A stretch of DNA of 64,000 nucleotides from Paraphaeosphaeria minitans (GCA_015832175.1 WJXW01000007.1:248001-312000), one strand, 5' to 3'; shown: positions 11,058 through 23,276, counted from the stretch's first letter. Notes: generated by a model from the sequence alone, not told the origin. Numbers and translations: made by a program.

Positions 11058-11734
11058 CTTCTAAAAATACTTTTAGTCAGTTTTTGCTGGAGAATATTCA
11101 ATACTCTCTAGTTGAAGTGCCGAATATCTTGTTATTTGCCAAGTTGGAGGTCAAGAGCTCTCTTGAGGACGAGGAGTTGTTCGTAAATGATTCTACTGGA
11201 ATTGGAAGAACCATGGGATTTCAGACGAGTCTCGGGAGATCCTATAAACAGTGATGAGATTCGTAGGATCAGTGAGACTGGTTACATTGTATTTCGCGTT
11301 GTTTTTACACGTACTCTTGAACGTAGTGGCCGTGGAAGTTGATACCAGCCTTTTTGAGAGTCGGAAAGAATGTTTCACCGCACGTATGCTTTTGCAATGT
11401 GGTTTATCCTATGGAGAGTCATGACGCTTGAGGCAACAGTGTGTAGGACTATTTCGTGTGAGGCTGGGCTTTGCAGTGCATTGTTGGATAAACATGGCTT
11501 TAACAAAGAGCAACAACAAAGGATTGATTGCTCACTGCTAAAAGTCCAAGCTCAAACTAATTGTGTCACGCAGAGACTGATGCCGAGTAACTCACTTTCC
11601 ACGAGACGGTAGCTTCACACCCCGGAGTGAACCGATTGTTAAGAATTTGCGTGATTAATGGCAAGCCTACTCAAACGGACCGCACTGTGTGTTGGGTTTA
11701 TTGATACTAAACATGCACACTACAAATTGCAGAC
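11058..11734. other. Intergenic, no gene supported
   Basis: AT-richer sequence between a minus-strand and a plus-strand gene, serving as their divergent 5' region. Short frames at 11003-11254 and 11370-11612 are not convincing. Confidence 0.5.
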
Positions 11735-13066
11735 ATGCTGATTGTTCAATTGCACTCATCGAGGAATCAACTTCCCTGGAGAGTTCCAAAATCACCCAGC
11801 ATGGTGACTGCATCTTCGCCCTTTGGACTGTCAAAAGTTGCGTTGGAGCGCCGCATGCATAACCAGATTCCCCGGAAGCGCCATACTCCTCATTCCGCTA
11901 CCAAGAACCCCGCTCGCGCGATCCCAAAGCACGTCGCCCGCCCTAAATCCAAGCCCAAAACCGAAAGCGCAAGTAGAAAAGTATACGTATCTCGTCGGCG
12001 GCAGAGTAGGCCTGAGAAAAGAGGCACGAACCGCACGCGCATCGTAGGGGCCTGTAACGATGGAATCGGTCCATGGTCGGTTCGTCGTATCCTTGCGTCA
12101 CGCCCACACCCGTTCAATCGCTCAAAGACTCTGTACAAAGTACAATGGGAGACTACCTGGGAAGACGAGAGCAAAGTTAATGGACTGGTTGCTGCAGAGT
12201 GGAATGAAGCGGTACACGAGGGCAGCACGTTTACATTCAAAGCACGGGATGGGAGTGACTGGACAGTGCTTAAAGACGCGACATGCCTGGAGAATGACAG
12301 TGAGGACTCTCAGTGGGAGATGTGGAGGGCTATCAGACGTAATGCTGTGAGCGAACTCGAGGAAGATTGGCTTGCTGGGTTGAAGGATGGAGAGTTTGTA
12401 TTCGCGAGTGAGGAAGACACGACTAAAATAAAGTACATCTTAGGAGAAAAATGGTCTGAAAAGGAGATGTCGGCGAAGAACGTTCTTCGGGCGACTTGGA
12501 CCCAGATGAAACGTGCTCATGGGTTACAGGGGTCAGAGATTCCGCTCGAGACTACCAAGGTTCGCTTCGTTGGACAAATTGACCCGTGTATTGTTTCTGG
12601 GGAAGAGAAGAACTACTCAAATCAAAGAAATCGCGTCGCGTTCAGCATAGCAGACATTCTCAGGAATTTGACGCCCAACCCACTACAGGCTCTGGAAGAA
12701 GATGCGTTTAGCAAAGGTCCCGTCCACAGCAATTATTCTCAATGGTGTGAGACACTGAAAGCGCTCATCCGAAATGTACCGTTCATGTTCAGGAGCGGTA
12801 CATGGCTACAGCTGCTGGCATTCCTGCTACTTGGAAGTGAAAGTTTTCGAGGCGAACTTGCATGGGCGGGTATTCTGGTGCAGGAGGATTGGTGCCACCG
12901 AGCTCGCGAGTACGACATCCACATGTACTACGAGCAGGTAGTCGACGACCGCGCAGCGCATGAGATACAGGAGACCTTTCTCAACTTGCGAGATTTCTTT
13001 AGAGCCCTGGGACCCAACAAGGAAACGACGGTAGAGTCTAACACTGAGGGAAAGGTGACGAATTGA
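11735..13066 (+). CDS. Hypothetical protein with chromodomain-like segment
   Basis: Uninterrupted frame of 443 codons; ATG at 11735, with an alternative in-frame ATG near 11802. Residues about 30-105 are strongly basic (Lys/Arg/Ser/Pro) and look like a disordered nuclear or nucleic-acid-binding tail. Next comes GPWSVRRILASR ... LYKVQWETTWE (about residues 112-150), which matches the chromodomain/chromo-shadow layout: a WxVxxIL strand, variable loop, then YxVxW and a TWE turn. The rest is acidic and Trp-rich (EDSQWEMWRAIRRNAV, SELEEDW) with a helical C-terminus. Chromo-like modules bind methylated histone tails or proteins; here the aromatic cage is uncertain. The role would be chromatin-linked by inference only. 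Some chromodomains derive from retroelement integrases, but no integrase or RT remains are visible here. Confidence 0.6.
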   Translation: MLIVQLHSSRNQLPWRVPKSPSMVTASSPFGLSKVALERRMHNQIPRKRHTPHSATKNPARAIPKHVARPKSKPKTESASRKVYVSRRRQSRPEKRGTNRTRIVGACNDGIGPWSVRRILASRPHPFNRSKTLYKVQWETTWEDESKVNGLVAAEWNEAVHEGSTFTFKARDGSDWTVLKDATCLENDSEDSQWEMWRAIRRNAVSELEEDWLAGLKDGEFVFASEEDTTKIKYILGEKWSEKEMSAKNVLRATWTQMKRAHGLQGSEIPLETTKVRFVGQIDPCIVSGEEKNYSNQRNRVAFSIADILRNLTPNPLQALEEDAFSKGPVHSNYSQWCETLKALIRNVPFMFRSGTWLQLLAFLLLGSESFRGELAWAGILVQEDWCHRAREYDIHMYYEQVVDDRAAHEIQETFLNLRDFFRALGPNKETTVESNTEGKVTN

Positions 13067-14038
13067 GGAGGGATTGGTTGACGCAGATACACGGGTTGAT
13101 AACCTGGGACCAATTTATTCAATGAGTTGATACGGACGAGCCTAAACCTATCGAATGTTCAACATGACAGGCTCGTCAAGTGAGCATGTATCCTGTAAGC
13201 TCGTGACTTTGAAATGCTCTGATTTAGCTCAAGTTGATGTCTAGCGCAATTACAGAGCGTGTTCAGTTGCGGTGCCGTGATATTCGATAGTCGTACTTTC
13301 GAAGAGAGATTTATATTCGTTCTCGAGATCCCGTGCTGAGAAGTCTGTGTGGGCTTCGCGTTGAAATATGTGTTAAAAGTGAGGTTGTCGTAGTCCAACC
13401 AGAATGCGCGTGGCTGACTCCCGTCCTCGGGTTCCTCTCTTCTCGCTACATGCCTTAGCGCACCGCAATCTTGCCAAAGCTGAGTACCTGTAACGCGCGA
13501 GACGCGGAGCCCTGGAAAACCTCGGCTCGGGTTTTTTTCTTCCGATTGAGATGCCCATCGACGAAGCTTTCGCCTGGCTGCACGAGGAGGAGCAGGAACG
13601 AAGCTGGCGGGATTGGAGTACGGTAGGTACATAGGTCAGGCGTGGACGGCAGACACAAGACGAGGCTCGCACCAAAGATCCGTTCCGTGTCTCGCAGCGA
13701 AGTAATGGGGAACGTTCCCAATGCACCAGCCACGGTGCTCTCCGTCCGACGTCCGCCGTCCGCCGCCGTCGACGGACGTTCCCATGCAGCATCCATGCTA
13801 GCGCTGCTACGGAAGAGCTGGTGCCCTGCCCTGCAGATCTCCCCGCATTTTGCTAGGGTGGCTCAAAAGCTCTACACAACCGTCATAACCAACGTTGACT
13901 CTATGCAGGGCCGGGATCGCGTGATGCGCTCTTTCAGCGTCTAGATTGGATGCGCGTAGGAGCCGTGCGGTGCTTTCAAATAAGCTGCGGTTGCCCCGGA
14001 CGCTCGCGGGCACGCGCTCACGCGGGTAAACGGACGGC
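13067..14038. other. Intergenic, no gene supported
   Basis: Minus-strand frames at 13159-13632 and 13373-13796 are Arg/Ser-rich without domain. This is best read as the 3' flank of the chromo-like gene and the former promoter of the sugar-porter relic. Confidence 0.5.
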
Positions 14039-15668
14039 ATGCAATCGTCGACGCTGAGGAACGTTCGGGCATACTGGCTGCGCGCCAAGGTCTGTATCGG
14101 AGGCCTCCTCTTCGGCTATCACTCGGGAATGCGAGTGTCGCTCTCTGCTGCGGCTTAGGCGGAGTGGGTGGGGTGCGCGTTTGGTGGGCGACGAGACAGC
14201 GGGAAATCTCGCGGTCGCTCCCTTCAACCCACCACCACCAACGGCCACGACCCTCTCCACCACCACCACAATCGCATGACCCCGCTGACCCACGGCTGCT
14301 ATCGTCGATATGAGTGGCCATGGACGACGGACTCGGCCTATCTAACAGCATCGTGTAGGCGGCTTGCTACCCTGCAGTCGTTCGTGTCCTCCTTCCGGTA
14401 CCTAGGTACGATACCTACAGCCCACAAAACTCGCGTCAACAGCCGACCGCGAGGCTGCAGCAACTGAGAGCCTTACTCGCTTGGCCTGTCACGAGCCGTT
14501 ATGGCCGTCGCAAAACCCTCACCCTGGCCTCGGCCATCTTTGTTGTCGGTGCGGTCGTTCAGACGATGCACACCCACGCTATGGGCGCGCTCTACCTACG
14601 CCGGACGCATCATCGCGGGCATAAGCCTCGGCGCCGCGACCGTCGTGGTCCCCATGTACAGCTAGGAGATGACACCCAAACACTTGCGCGGACAGATCGG
14701 TTCGTTTTCCCAGCTGAATTACCTATACCATATGAGCCGCGCCTTCCCCCGCTGGCGACCCGCCGAGCATCAACCACCAACCTCGCGGCAAAGACGCTAA
14801 CACACATGGTCGACCATGGCGTCCTCAGAGGCATCTCTGGCCAAAGTTCAATGCAATGGCAGATCCCTATCGGCCTGCAGGAAGTGGTGGCCAAGATGGA
14901 AGAGATCGGCATCGGCGTCGAAGTCGAGGCACGTGACACGCAAGGCTACCAGGGTATGGCCGAATCAACCAATCTTGAGCGCGCATGTAGGCTAACCCGC
15001 GAATCCAGAGCTCGTCGGGAGTCCCAATTTCAAGCGCATCTTCACCGCCTTCGCCGTTTTCGCTGTTTTCGCCGCGCAACAGGCCACCTGGGCCACTGCT
15101 TTCGCCTATTTTGGCCCACAATACTTCAAGCTGTCCGTGGGAGCTGGCGACAGGCATCTCCTCTTGACGTCTATCTTCGGCGCTGTAAATTCTGTGGCAT
15201 GTGCAAGTTTCGGCTTCTTTCTCTCGGAACGGGTCGGTCGCCGGCAGGTGCTGATATGGGACGCCCTCCTCATGGCTACGTGCCAAATCAGCTGCGCCGC
15301 CATCGTGAAGAACGTCCCAGCGGCCTCGAACAGCAACACCAAATCAAGTGAAATCGCGACGGTCGCCTTGATATACCTCTTCGCCATCGCATACAACTTC
15401 AGCTAGGGTCCCTTCCTTGGCCGTACATCTCGGAAGTCTTCCCGACACGGATCCGAGAACCTGGAGTTGCCGGTAGAGTGTCTTTGAAATGGGATGGGGT
15501 CTTGCTGATGCCTCAATTGCCTTGACAACCTTCGCATCCCTGAAGAAGACAAGAGGTCTGCCGCTCGAAGAGATCGCGCACAACGACTATGGCCGCGCAA
15601 GTAAAGTTGACGATGTAGAAGGTTATTTCACGCATCCTGTTCATGCGAAAATTACTGGAGACCTTTAG
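14039..15668 (+). pseudogene. MFS sugar-porter (quinate/hexose permease-like), degenerate
   Basis: Collinear pieces of a fungal sugar porter in shifting frames. ATG 14039 opens LRNVRAYWLRAKV followed by CIGGLLFGYHSG, the classical helix-1 start (normally GYDSG). About 300 bp later LLAWPVTSRYGRRKTLTLAS gives the RxGRR motif, and a one-frame step yields AGRIIAGISLGAATVVVP and MYS, TAG (14663-14665), EMTPKHLRGQIGS, where the family has AE. From about 15020 the reading FTAFAVFAVFAAQQATW ... FGPQYF continues through SERVGRRQVLIWDA to IYLFAIAYNFS, TAG (15404-15406), where a Trp is invariant. A further shift leads to YISEVFPTRIREPGVAG, and the C-terminal TRGLPLEEIAHNDYG ends at 15668. At least two stops and several indels: non-functional. 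TGG to TAG at 15404 fits a TpG to TpA change. Confidence 0.85.
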
Positions 15669-16697
15669 CACGCTTTTCTTTTTCAAACAGATATCGATTT
15701 CCGGCAGCGCGGAACTTCTGCTGTATACAAGTCGACATTATCAGAAGCATCGCTCTGTTGACAATTCTCGGATAACGCATATGATATCTGCAGCTTTCCT
15801 AAAGGTCTCATCAGCTGTACAAGGGCATGCCACTATTTGCTTGTGACAGATTCTCCTAGGCCTGGGCGCGATACTTCTCAAGTGCCCCGGACTCGGAAAC
15901 AACGCCATTGTCGCCCCTTTGGATCCGAAAACCCGTTTCGGCTATAGATGCTCGACTCTCTACTTGAGAATATACCAGGAAAGGCCAAGTATTGACATTT
16001 CCTTCATATGTATCTTCATCGCAAGGTAAGTTTTCGATTGGTTGTTCTCGACCCTGCAGCACAGTTGGTTGTTTCCAAATTTCTCCACACGTATGCGTTC
16101 TTGTCTTGATTTACCTCGCTCGGGTCTCATGTACAAAACGGCAATGCACATATGCTGTAGATGTCTTTAGGTAGAGCAGATGTTGAAGCCTCGCTCTTAA
16201 CTGATCCCGCCTCGCACGAGGCCTTCAACATACACGAGACGAGCAGGGGCCTTGAACTGCCGGCAGTATTGTCGAAATTATCGATGTTTCTGTCAGCCAC
16301 TCATAGTCTATCGAAGAGATACTGACCTTTTTTGTTCCAGGCCTCCGATCTCTTGATTATTGTCAGGGCCGGCCAATGTCTGCTATAACACCTTGTCCAA
16401 GAACTCATAGAAGTGTTCGACTCGACAGGAGATGTATCTGGCTTCTGTCAGTTCGATATCATCAACGGGCCAAGGTACTTATCACTCCTCTCATTTTCAT
16501 CCCGCGCACACGAATTTTTCCTTCGTCTCATCTCGTTCGACCTCTTCACAAACTCCACCCACATCCAACTCAACTTCCATTCAATCAACTCTCTTTCCCT
16601 ATCCCAGACCCAACAACGCACCTCTCAAGGCAAGCGACCTTTACCCTACGACCTGTCTGCGAGCAGGTGACGCACTTCTCCCGCGCAACACGGCCGC
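15669..16697. other. Gap; right part resembles a fungal promoter/5' UTR
   Basis: No gene seen. From about 16550 to 16640 the plus strand is C/T- and CA-rich (repeated CAACT, CTCTTTCCC), the composition usual for leaders of strongly expressed fungal genes, which lends some support to the short candidate downstream. Confidence 0.35.
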
Positions 16698-16979
16698 ATG
16701 ACACTTGTCTTCACGAACCTCTTATCACCCCAAAGTTCACGAGAGACGTCATGCGCCCTCTGCTGCGTGGTGGAGGTGTTCTACCCTCCCCTCGGGATCT
16801 GGTTTCGCCGGGTACTTGTGTGCGTACTATGGCTGCAGGAGATTGTGTTCGTTGGTTGGTATCCTTACGGCTTCAAGGTGGTATTCTGGCACTGCGGATC
16901 TCAGACGAGTCGTCTGGTGTTGGATGATTGTCACGCCTACGCGCGTAGACTCGTCCGAAGGTGCTGGCTGTTGTCTTGA
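16698..16979 (+). other. Possible Pmp3/UPF0057-like short membrane protein or relic
   Basis: One plus-strand frame contains FYPPLGIWF, followed 14 residues later by VGWYPYGFKVVFWHC. Pmp3/UPF0057 proteins have FFPPLxV(F/W) on helix 1 and, after about 20 residues, LGYIPGxxHAxYI on helix 2; order and spacing agree, but the GCGAD-type connecting loop and the helix-2 His are absent. It could be a decayed or very divergent copy, or chance. If real, it would be a two-helix plasma-membrane proteolipid involved in membrane potential and salt tolerance. Confidence 0.25.
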
Positions 16980-17569
16980 AGCTGCTCGCGCTGTGCGCGG
17001 TGTTGAGTGTTTGTTGTGCCTTGCGTGCGACTCGCCTCAATTCTATCCTTCTACTCTTGGGAAGGCATGAGAGATGCGATGAATGCGGAAAAGAATTGTC
17101 GTGTGTGGTGCGATTGTGAGAGGCGATGAGATGTACGAGGAAGACGGCTTCCTGATATATCTTGTTTGTTTGACTCTGATGAGTAGAAAGATGCTAACTT
17201 GAAACATTGCAGGTATTGTAACGTCGGCTTCAAAGCGGCTCATTCAATATGCGAGTCGTAGATGCTAACACTGCAATTCGCGTCTTGACTCGTCCGGTGA
17301 GTGGCGACGGCTGCGTACACATGCGCTCCTGGCGACACTTCACAACATGTCATCTTCACCATGACATGTCTGGACCGTTGTTTGTATCTCCTGTTGCGCC
17401 CGGTTGACTTCAGATATCTCCGTGTTCTTGACCTGCGCGGGACTGGACACTGGAGAGTCGACAGTGTTTGGATACTGCTGCGGGGTGAAATTAACCTATC
17501 CACTTCTTGGAAATGGATAAATGCCGTTTCACTCAAGACGAGCTGGTTCTGAAGATCCAGTGATGCCGT

Positions 17570-18500
17570 GCGCTTCGGGAATCTTTTCGTCCCTGTCCCT
17601 GTCCCTGTCAGCACACGATCCGAACACAGACGAATGCAAAACCGTGGAGAATATGAGTCCCTCAGGTCAATCGATCGATATCATTGCCACACCGGGCTAT
17701 ATGGGACAAGAATTGTGATCATCATGGGAAAGAAAGAAACTTGCGGACGCGTGGGGCGACTTACGTTCGAAGCTTCGTTTTGCAAGTATACGTTCCTGCA
17801 ACTGTCAGCACAAGTTCCGAACACCAAGGATACGAAATCGCAACGAAGGCCAAGTACCAGATTGCGTGAGAACTATTTTGTCCACACGGGTTTTGCTGGA
17901 CGAAGGTTGTCCTCATTGAAAGAACAACGACACAGAAACGTTTGTCTGCCAAGCCAGTACCCACAGGCTTTCGGGGTCCGTATCGCATTCGTCCCTGGAA
18001 ATATCAGCATAAACTCGTAATACCAATGAAGACGCAGATGTGGACGAGATCAGTTCCATCAGTTCAAATGAGAATTAGACTTGCTCACACAGGGTTATTT
18101 TTGGCAGAATGTATCATCATGGAAACAAAAAAAACGAAAAGCGCATGGGGTGGCTTACATCTGTGGCGCTGTCCGCAAGGTCGGTATGTTAGGGCTCGAG
18201 GAGCTATATGCGTGGCTAGGTTTTCTCATGGGAGTGTGACTTCCTGAGTCGCAGACAGACGAGGCAGCCTTCTCGATTCGATAAGTGTGGATCCGTTCCG
18301 TTCGCGACCCCGGATGGCATGCTCAGCTCCTACGATCTTCAATTAGCGGGTACGACAAGCAGTACCGAGCAAACAACCCCAGGATTGAGTAAAATCAGAC
18401 TGCAAAGGTTCCAAAATGAACTACATCGGAAGAAACAAGCAGATTTTTGTCATCATAGTAGAAAAAGAAGACAAGGATAAGAAGAGAAACTGACCTATCC
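17570..18500. repeat. Imperfect direct duplication, about 400 bp apart
   Basis: Anchors recur in the same order: a CACACCGGG/CACACAGGG start, an ATCATCATGG(G)AAA block (near 17722 and 18113) followed by an A-rich run, then GGGGYGRCTTAC (near 17752 and 18149). A third, weaker match with TCATCATAGTAGAAAAAGAAG lies near 18450. A run of CCCTGT units sits at about 17590. Divergence is high, so the duplication is old. No coding content is recognised. Confidence 0.4.
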
Positions 18501-19200
18501 GGACATCAACGTCGCACTTGATCAACTTTCCCGTGGCTGGCAGCGTCTCGGGAGGTGATGTGCTTATCTTCTGGAGCTGCGACTTGCTTGAGATGCTGCT
18601 GGTGGCTTCGCTGGCACGGAGGAGAATTTCGATTCCGGGCCTACGATGGGTGCGCGTTGAGGACGGCTAAGACCTCAAGGTGCAAGCCGAATAGTGACCG
18701 TACATTGAGACGCTCGCGGGTGTTCGACTTCCTGCGATGTACTTGTTGACCTCTCGGTCCTCACTGGGTCATCAGCCTCCGTCGTGCGGTGCAAAGGCCG
18801 CCCTGCCCGCGCAGTCTGACACCCAGCTCGTTGCGTACCGACGCGTATCCGCTTTCTGTTCGATCATGGGAAAGCCCGTCGGTACTGTAGCGGTGGAGAC
18901 TCTCGGGGAGATTAGACGAGCATTGGTCTGATCTCGGTGTCTCATCGACAAGGCCTCCCCATGGGACGCACTTCTGCAATATTGACAAAAGCTGGCCATG
19001 CTCACCACGGTTCAATTCTTGGCCATGGATTTGTTGTCGACAATCTGCGCTGCTGTAGGTCGCGATCTCGATCACATTAATGCTTCCATCGGTATGGCAT
19101 CTCGTACCTCGGCTCGAATATAATCGCAGTCGTGCTGGCCGTACGATAACACCCGTCGATCTGATGGATGCCTGCGCTTAACTATGCTACTAGATAGCTG
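18480..19200 (-). pseudogene. Probable AMP-binding (acyl-CoA ligase-like) relic
   Basis: Read right to left on the minus strand, short motifs appear in the order found in ANL-superfamily ligases: TTAIIFEPRYEM (like the ATVVVMPRFDL strand before the A-domain core), AQIVDNKSMAKN (like the VNSPxVAKYDLSSL helix), YIAGSRTP ... EVLAVLNAHPS (like the C-terminal AELEAVLxxHPSV) and LPATGKLIKCDVR (like LPxTATGKIxRRxLR with the catalytic Lys). The pieces are in different frames with stops between them, the TSGTTGxPK loop is not visible, and spacing between the last two motifs is short. Each match is weak; the collinearity is the evidence. Confidence 0.35.
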
Positions 19201-22200
19201 CTGTCTCGTCTTGGTACCCAACCCTAGGCTTCCCGTCACATGGTATAAATCCGTCGCCAATCAGCCCAGCCTGGGTATCATTTGTTCGCTTCCAGCCATC
19301 TGAGTTTGCGGTCGTCCTACCCGCCCGGTTCGCTGGCGTCGTGCCATCGGTCGGCGTATCGTCTTCATCGGTTCACGAAGGTCTCGAATGACCCAAGGCT
19401 CGTCTTCTTATTCTTCTTATGGACAAAATCATCCTTTTCCCACGAACATAGTCCTCACGGATCCATAAAACTTCTGTGTATCTTCTCTTATTTCTTGCTT
19501 ATCGGGCTCGTGGTAGCTTCTCGATGCTGCGATTCGGTCGGTCGGTCGGTCGGTCGGTACGCGGAACGTTCGGCGGTCATGGAAAGACTATCTTGAGGAG
19601 ATGTGTCACCTGTCGTACCTGCGAAGAAGTCAGCGGAATCCTAGCTCGTGCGGACATTTGGTCAATTGGATACTCACCTCTCTCCTCAAGACTGCGGCGA
19701 GTGCCGAGAGTGGCAGAATCCATGGAATTGTCACTCTCTCTGCCCTGACTCTTTGTCTGAGGACCAGATCTGTGGCTCTCCTCCTGCTGGAAGTTCCAAC
19801 GGGCTCACCAGATGGCACATCTACGCACTTTAAAGTTAGTGTAGTGCGCGGATGCTGAGTGCTGGGCTGCGTAGACAGGAGAGGGCGCTAATAAGCCGCA
19901 TTCTAGAGCTTCACCAGCGTCGTCTGATGGTTCCCGCGATCCATTCGTTGAGGATGTGATAGCTTGTTTGCCTCGTTCGAGAAGCAAGGCTTGTCTAAGC
20001 TGGTGGAGGCGATTTCGTAGTTGTCAGTGGTCTGTGGCTGCCCTGATTCAAGTTGACTGTGAGCTTCTACGAGAGTCGAGGAGGTCTTCTTACCATCAAA
20101 GACGCGACCAGGTTTCGAGGTCGCTCCGCTATTGTCCCACTGAGACCAACAACAACTGCTGCGCAGCAGTGGACTGAGGTCCTTGAGAATCCGGAGGTTC
20201 TCGTTTGCGTGGAAGATTTCGACGGACGCCACACGCCACACGGTGTTTGTTGACCTCTGTGGGAATGCTGGGGCAGTCGCAAACAGGGCCTGGGTTTCAA
20301 GCCAAAGGCGAGCATACCATGCTCAGTCCAGGATGCCATCAGTAGATGTGAACAAACTGCGGCCTTCCGGCACTGCGCGTTGTTGTCGGTGTTGCAATCC
20401 AATGACCGAACGACGACTGTTCACAATCTGCCACGGTCGGTGATGTCGCCCCGTAAAGCATGACAATTGCTTACTTGCCACTCACGCTTCTTGATTCGAT
20501 GTTTCTGATCATTTTGCGGTCACTTTGCTGTACCGCGCTCGTCTTTTGTACGCCTGCCGCGGTGGGGTGACCGCGAGAGACGTTGGGACGGAGCGCGCTT
20601 GCTGTAAGCAAACCTAAACCCCTTCACGAGCTGTACCTTACCCGTAAGCGCGGAATTCGGCGTAGCTGTGCTGTGGATGTAGGAGTATCGAGCTCTGCAG
20701 TCACGACGTTTGGCATGCATCGTGAGAGCGCGGCAATGCGGGCGGCGGGGGCCACGAGATTAAACGAGGGAGAGAAACCGTACTCAGAAGCGGCACAAAG
20801 GCGCAGCGCTTCATCGTCACTCCTACCACTCGACGAACGACTCGAAATGAGGCGGTTGTTGTGGTCGAGACAGAGTATGGTGGGGCGATCGAGGATGTTG
20901 TGGTGATGGTGGTGTAGGCGAGGCGGAGACGTGAAGGCGAACATAAACTAGCCGGCCGGCCACCACAACAAAGTTGCAGGTTCCGGCGCAGAAAGACTCG
21001 GGAGCTTCGAATCCGCGCTTTTGACGCCGCAAGAATGCATGATGCCATCCGGCTACCAAGTGCGGCGGTGACTATATGGCTTGCACCTCGAGATGCTATG
21101 GCGTCAGTCCTCCATGTTTGCTCTCAGGGTGTCGATGCAAGCCCCTTTGCCATTACAGATCTTGCTTGTAGTACAAGCGCATATGCGGCACGTCTGTTGG
21201 CAATCGAAAAGTAGAAGGAGGCTCTCTCAACGCGCGTTCTTGCGGCGGGCATCCTAGCCTGAACAAAGCACCAGAGCATCAGCATCAACAGAACCCTGGA
21301 CCATCGGTAGGCTGCCTGAAAGATCGCAAGTGATTACCTCTTCTACAGAAACAGCGAATTCTTGTCATATAACCTGTACGTCCCGTGAATGGAATGTGTC
21401 TAGGTTGGTATGCACTTTATCCTGTTCAAGACGCGCGTGGTAGCCTTGTGCAATGAAATCGATCAGCCACCACATCACGTTAAGGAATATCGAAGATATC
21501 GTTCCCGGAAATGCTCCTTTGTCTGGTGGACCTCTGTTGCATCTCCTCTACCACTGGCGCCTCGGGACATCCTCAGCTGCCGAGCGTGCCTCCCCCAAGG
21601 GGCTGCTTTGTTCACTCCCATTCATAAAAAATAAGAGCAATTCATTCATATACAGGCACGATGGCGGCGTTGCGGAACGAGCGATGTCACGAGAAACTAG
21701 GATTGCAGTCGCAATTCCCCTGTGGCATCGGCTTCTCATGCTGCCAAAGAGTTGTCGATCAGTATACCATCTGCACTATTCATGATGCTGTATTTCTTTA
21801 AGTCTGAACGATCACGCCCCAAAACGCGTAATCATGGCTTCACAGCCTGTTACTCGACGCCATCGATCTGGTATATGACCCCCCTTCATGATGTTCTGGA
21901 AAGACCCCTTGTAATTTGCTGCATAGTATCACAATCACCAACTTCATCAATCCCATCAATCCTGCCATAGACACCCTCGCAATATTGAGCTAAGAGCGTC
22001 GAAACTTTTCTTCGGAAACCTTCCATGTATCGATGTCCATCTCAGCGAGTCCGGCAAAACCTTCGATTCATTCTACTTTTAGAACGATACATTGATGGCT
22101 GCCAGGGCTGAGGACTACGTTCGGAAACTGACATCCAGCATTATCCCATCGTATGCGCAAATTCGTTTAGATGTATCCTGGATTTGTCCCCCCAAATTTA

Positions 22201-22510
22201 TTTGGCTACAGTCGTGGTCATGTTCAAGGGGAAGGGTTTTTCTGCTCCTTAACTTGAGGCGTTATCGACAGTCTAGGGCCGAATTGCGTACCTGAGGGGT
22301 CGAGAATGATTCATTCTTCGGCGAAAGGATCTTTATGGCGGACAGGAGACGGGGGCGGAACGCGGGACATGGTGAGGCGGCTGACATCCTTGCTGTAAGA
22401 GGCGCCAACGTATGCTCGAGGTTTGACTAGAGTAAGACGTTCTTTGACCTACATCTGTCCATCTGGAGAAGAACATTAGCGGTGTTATTTTCAGGTGGAT
22501 CATGACCTAC
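19201..22510. other. Long gap without supported gene
   Basis: Over 3 kb with only short competing frames. The minus strand at 19903-20241 is the least random looking (VEIFHANENLRILKDLS) but belongs to no family I know. A TATAAAT lies at about 19244. GGTC is tandemly repeated near 19540. Composition is close to that of the coding parts, so this reads as eroded gene space rather than AT-rich repeat. Confidence 0.4.
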
Positions 22511-22873
22511 CCTTGCTCAAGTAAGCCATAAGGCCGGTACCAAAGACCAGAGAATGGATGTGATGATTCGTGTACAGAGCGCAAAGCTCGACGTCTTCAG
22601 ATACTTCAGCGCTGCAAAAGATGGAGGGTCTCGCCGACCCGCCAATAGCCCTCACCCAGTGTGCGCAAATCTTTCTATGGGAGGGGAAGTCTTGTTCTAG
22701 GTGCTCCTCAGAGCAGTAGGCGACGTCTTTCAAGCGCCCATTCCCGGACGAACATACCGCTGGCGCGATTTGACGCCTTCTGCACCGACTTTGCCGACCT
22801 TGTCGCATCTGGCGAGCGCGTAGTCAGTGGGATCTTCTATAACGACCTTGGGACCAGCGATTGAGTGCGCCAT
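22511..22873 (-). pseudogene. MYND-finger-type protein fragment, frameshifted
   Basis: From ATG 22871-22873 the minus strand reads a short leader and then LARCDKVGKVGAEGVKS, which has the start of a MYND finger (normally CxxCGK). The frame then runs into a stop, while the next frame gives VAYCSEEHLEQDFPSHRKIC, the MYND second half (YCSxxCQxxDWxxHKxxC, with the middle Cys replaced by His). After the finger, IFCSAEVSEDVELCALY ... HSLVFGTGLMAYLSK ends at a GTAGGT donor. The last 36 residues match the end of exon 1 of the intact gene at 23277-24324 (FCDAEV ... LQALY ... HSVILSTPLLAYLSS). No second exon follows, so this is a truncated paralogue. Confidence 0.6.
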
Positions 22874-23276
22874 CGGGGCGGCGGTGCGAAAATTCGAGCG
22901 GGAATCGCTATGGATGCTCTTCAGTCTTGAGCGCGAGTAGCAAGTGTGCCCCCGGTACTGTCGAGATAGCACAGAGGAATTTCGAAGCCGTCCAGGTGAA
23001 CACACGCCGACGCCCCACTCAAGCTTAGCGCAATTTTTGCCTCTTGTCCACGCCCCGAACACTACGCTGGGCTACATGAGAAAGAGATTCAGCGCATGTT
23101 TTGCGAGCCCCTCCTTCCCATGGCGCACATCACGCAAATTCTACGGTCATGTCGGACGTCATACTGGCAGGCTCAGGGGCTACAATCCAATCCGCATCTA
23201 CATCCCTGTATGAAATGTCCACCATGTCGTTAGAGCCTCAGGTTGCCACCGCGGGCTTGGGTATGCCGTCGCCTGT

